NCBI GenBank assembly: GCA_902496505.1
Contig: CABVBB010000105.1
Span: 1-7,114 of the forward strand
DNA length: 7,114 bases
Reading direction: 5' to 3'
Source of the DNA: an uncultured Peptococcaceae bacterium
Lineage (GTDB): Bacteria > Bacillota > Peptococcia > Peptococcales > Peptococcaceae
The notes below the pieces were generated by a model. It searched no databases. It was not told the origin of the DNA and saw only the letters and a list, made by a program, of their open reading frames with translations. Position 1 is the stretch's first letter. Every line of letters starts with the position of its first letter. Positions 6,524-7,114 of this stretch are shown here, in pieces. Position numbers and translations under genes: made by a program.

Positions 6524-6531
6524 TCTGCCGC

Positions 6532-7114
6532 TTATTCTTCACGAGCCAATATCTGATAGACCGGTGCGCCTTCGCACTCTCTCGGCATTGGCAATTGACA
6601 CAAGGCCGCGATCGTTGGTGCCACATCGACCTGGCGAATGACCCGCTTGACGTGGGTATCGTTGACCAAGCCCGCGCCCGCTGCGATAAAGATCGGTGAG
6701 ATGCAGGTGCCGAAATATCCTTTGTAGGTGGATAACGATTCACCATGCTCCCGACAGCAGCCTTCCTTATTCATGAAAACGATATCGCCTGTTTCCGGGC
6801 CGCTGAGACCTAAGACCGCCGCATCTTGATTGCGCAGGGCCAATCCTACGGTCCGCTTGCCGCTCACCGGATGACGATACTGGTAGAGATCATCGATGAT
6901 CTGCTCCTCCAGGGCATATTTGTCCGCAGGATCAACGATGCCTTCTGGCTGGCGGCCTTTCAAATTGATCCAGATATAGCTGCTGCGAGTCTGCACTGCC
7001 CGCGTCTTGCTCCAATCGATCTCACGCAGTTCATTGCCGTTTTCATCCTTCTTGAGCACCGTATACCCCAGCTCCTCCATGACGCGGATATTGCAGCCCA
7101 TGCCGTCTCCCATC
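6532..7114 (-). CDS. Alkaline-phosphatase-superfamily phosphodiesterase/hydrolase, C-terminal part
   Basis: About 194 codons are visible and the frame enters from beyond the right edge. An ATG at 7113 is in frame but is probably internal, because the metal-binding N-terminal core of the family is absent. The visible part matches the C-terminal half of nucleotide pyrophosphatase / phosphodiesterase-like proteins. Counting from the codon at 7113, AVQTRSSYIWINLKGRQPEGIV (39-60) corresponds to the family's INLKGREPxGIV stretch. REHGESLST (121-129) carries the expected metal-ligand histidine region. SPIFIAAGAGL (139-149) and DVAPTIAALCQLPMPRECEG (163-182) are the standard C-terminal strand and DxAPTxaxLlgLPxP...G motif. 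Such enzymes hydrolyse phosphate or sulfate esters or related anhydrides with two zinc ions. The substrate is unknown, and the neighbouring anion transporter suggests uptake-linked use of an organic anion (inference). Confidence 0.78.
   Translation of the reverse strand, partial: MGDGMGCNIRVMEELGYTVLKKDENGNELREIDWSKTRAVQTRSSYIWINLKGRQPEGIVDPADKYALEEQIIDDLYQYRHPVSGKRTVGLALRNQDAAVLGLSGPETGDIVFMNKEGCCREHGESLSTYKGYFGTCISPIFIAAGAGLVNDTHVKRVIRQVDVAPTIAALCQLPMPRECEGAPVYQILAREE

Overview
The window looks like chromosomal DNA from an anaerobic, low-to-mid GC member of the Bacillota. The main evidence is a textbook T-box riboswitch, strong AGGAGG-type ribosome binding sites and intrinsic terminators. 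The gene set (membrane-anchored DUF4912-like protein, single-subunit phenylacetate-CoA ligase followed by an ACT-domain protein, MATE exporter, DASS-type transporter) would suit the Negativicutes, but that placement is an inference from gene content. Nothing suggests a mobile element, phage, CRISPR array or RNA gene other than the T-box leader.

Layout, left to right. (1) 1-651, minus: a CPBP-family intramembrane protease, with its C-terminus cut off by the window edge. (2) 796-1299, plus: a small membrane-anchored protein with a DUF4912-like domain, divergent from the protease gene. A hairpin at 1309-1340 can stop transcription from both sides. (3) 3443-1350, minus: a complete regulated operon consisting of a sigma70-type promoter, a T-box leader, phenylacetate-CoA ligase (paaK) and a tandem-ACT protein. 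(4) 3524-5016, plus: a MATE efflux pump with its own promoter, a TTG start and a terminator, divergent from the paaK operon. (5) 6457-5015, minus: a DASS/SLC13-like anion transporter. (6) 7114-6532, minus: the C-terminal part of an alkaline-phosphatase-superfamily enzyme, separated from the transporter by a terminator-like hairpin.

The most informative element is the T-box. By alignment with the known specifier region of T-box leaders, its specifier triplet reads UUC (phenylalanine). A T-box turns genes on when the matching tRNA is uncharged, so paaK and the ACT protein should be induced by phenylalanine starvation. That is the opposite of what a phenylacetate degradation gene would need. It fits the anaerobic route in which aryl acetates are activated to aryl-acetyl-CoA and reductively carboxylated to aryl pyruvates, then transaminated to aromatic amino acids. 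The carboxylating 2-oxoacid:ferredoxin oxidoreductase is not in this window, so the direction of the pathway is an inference.
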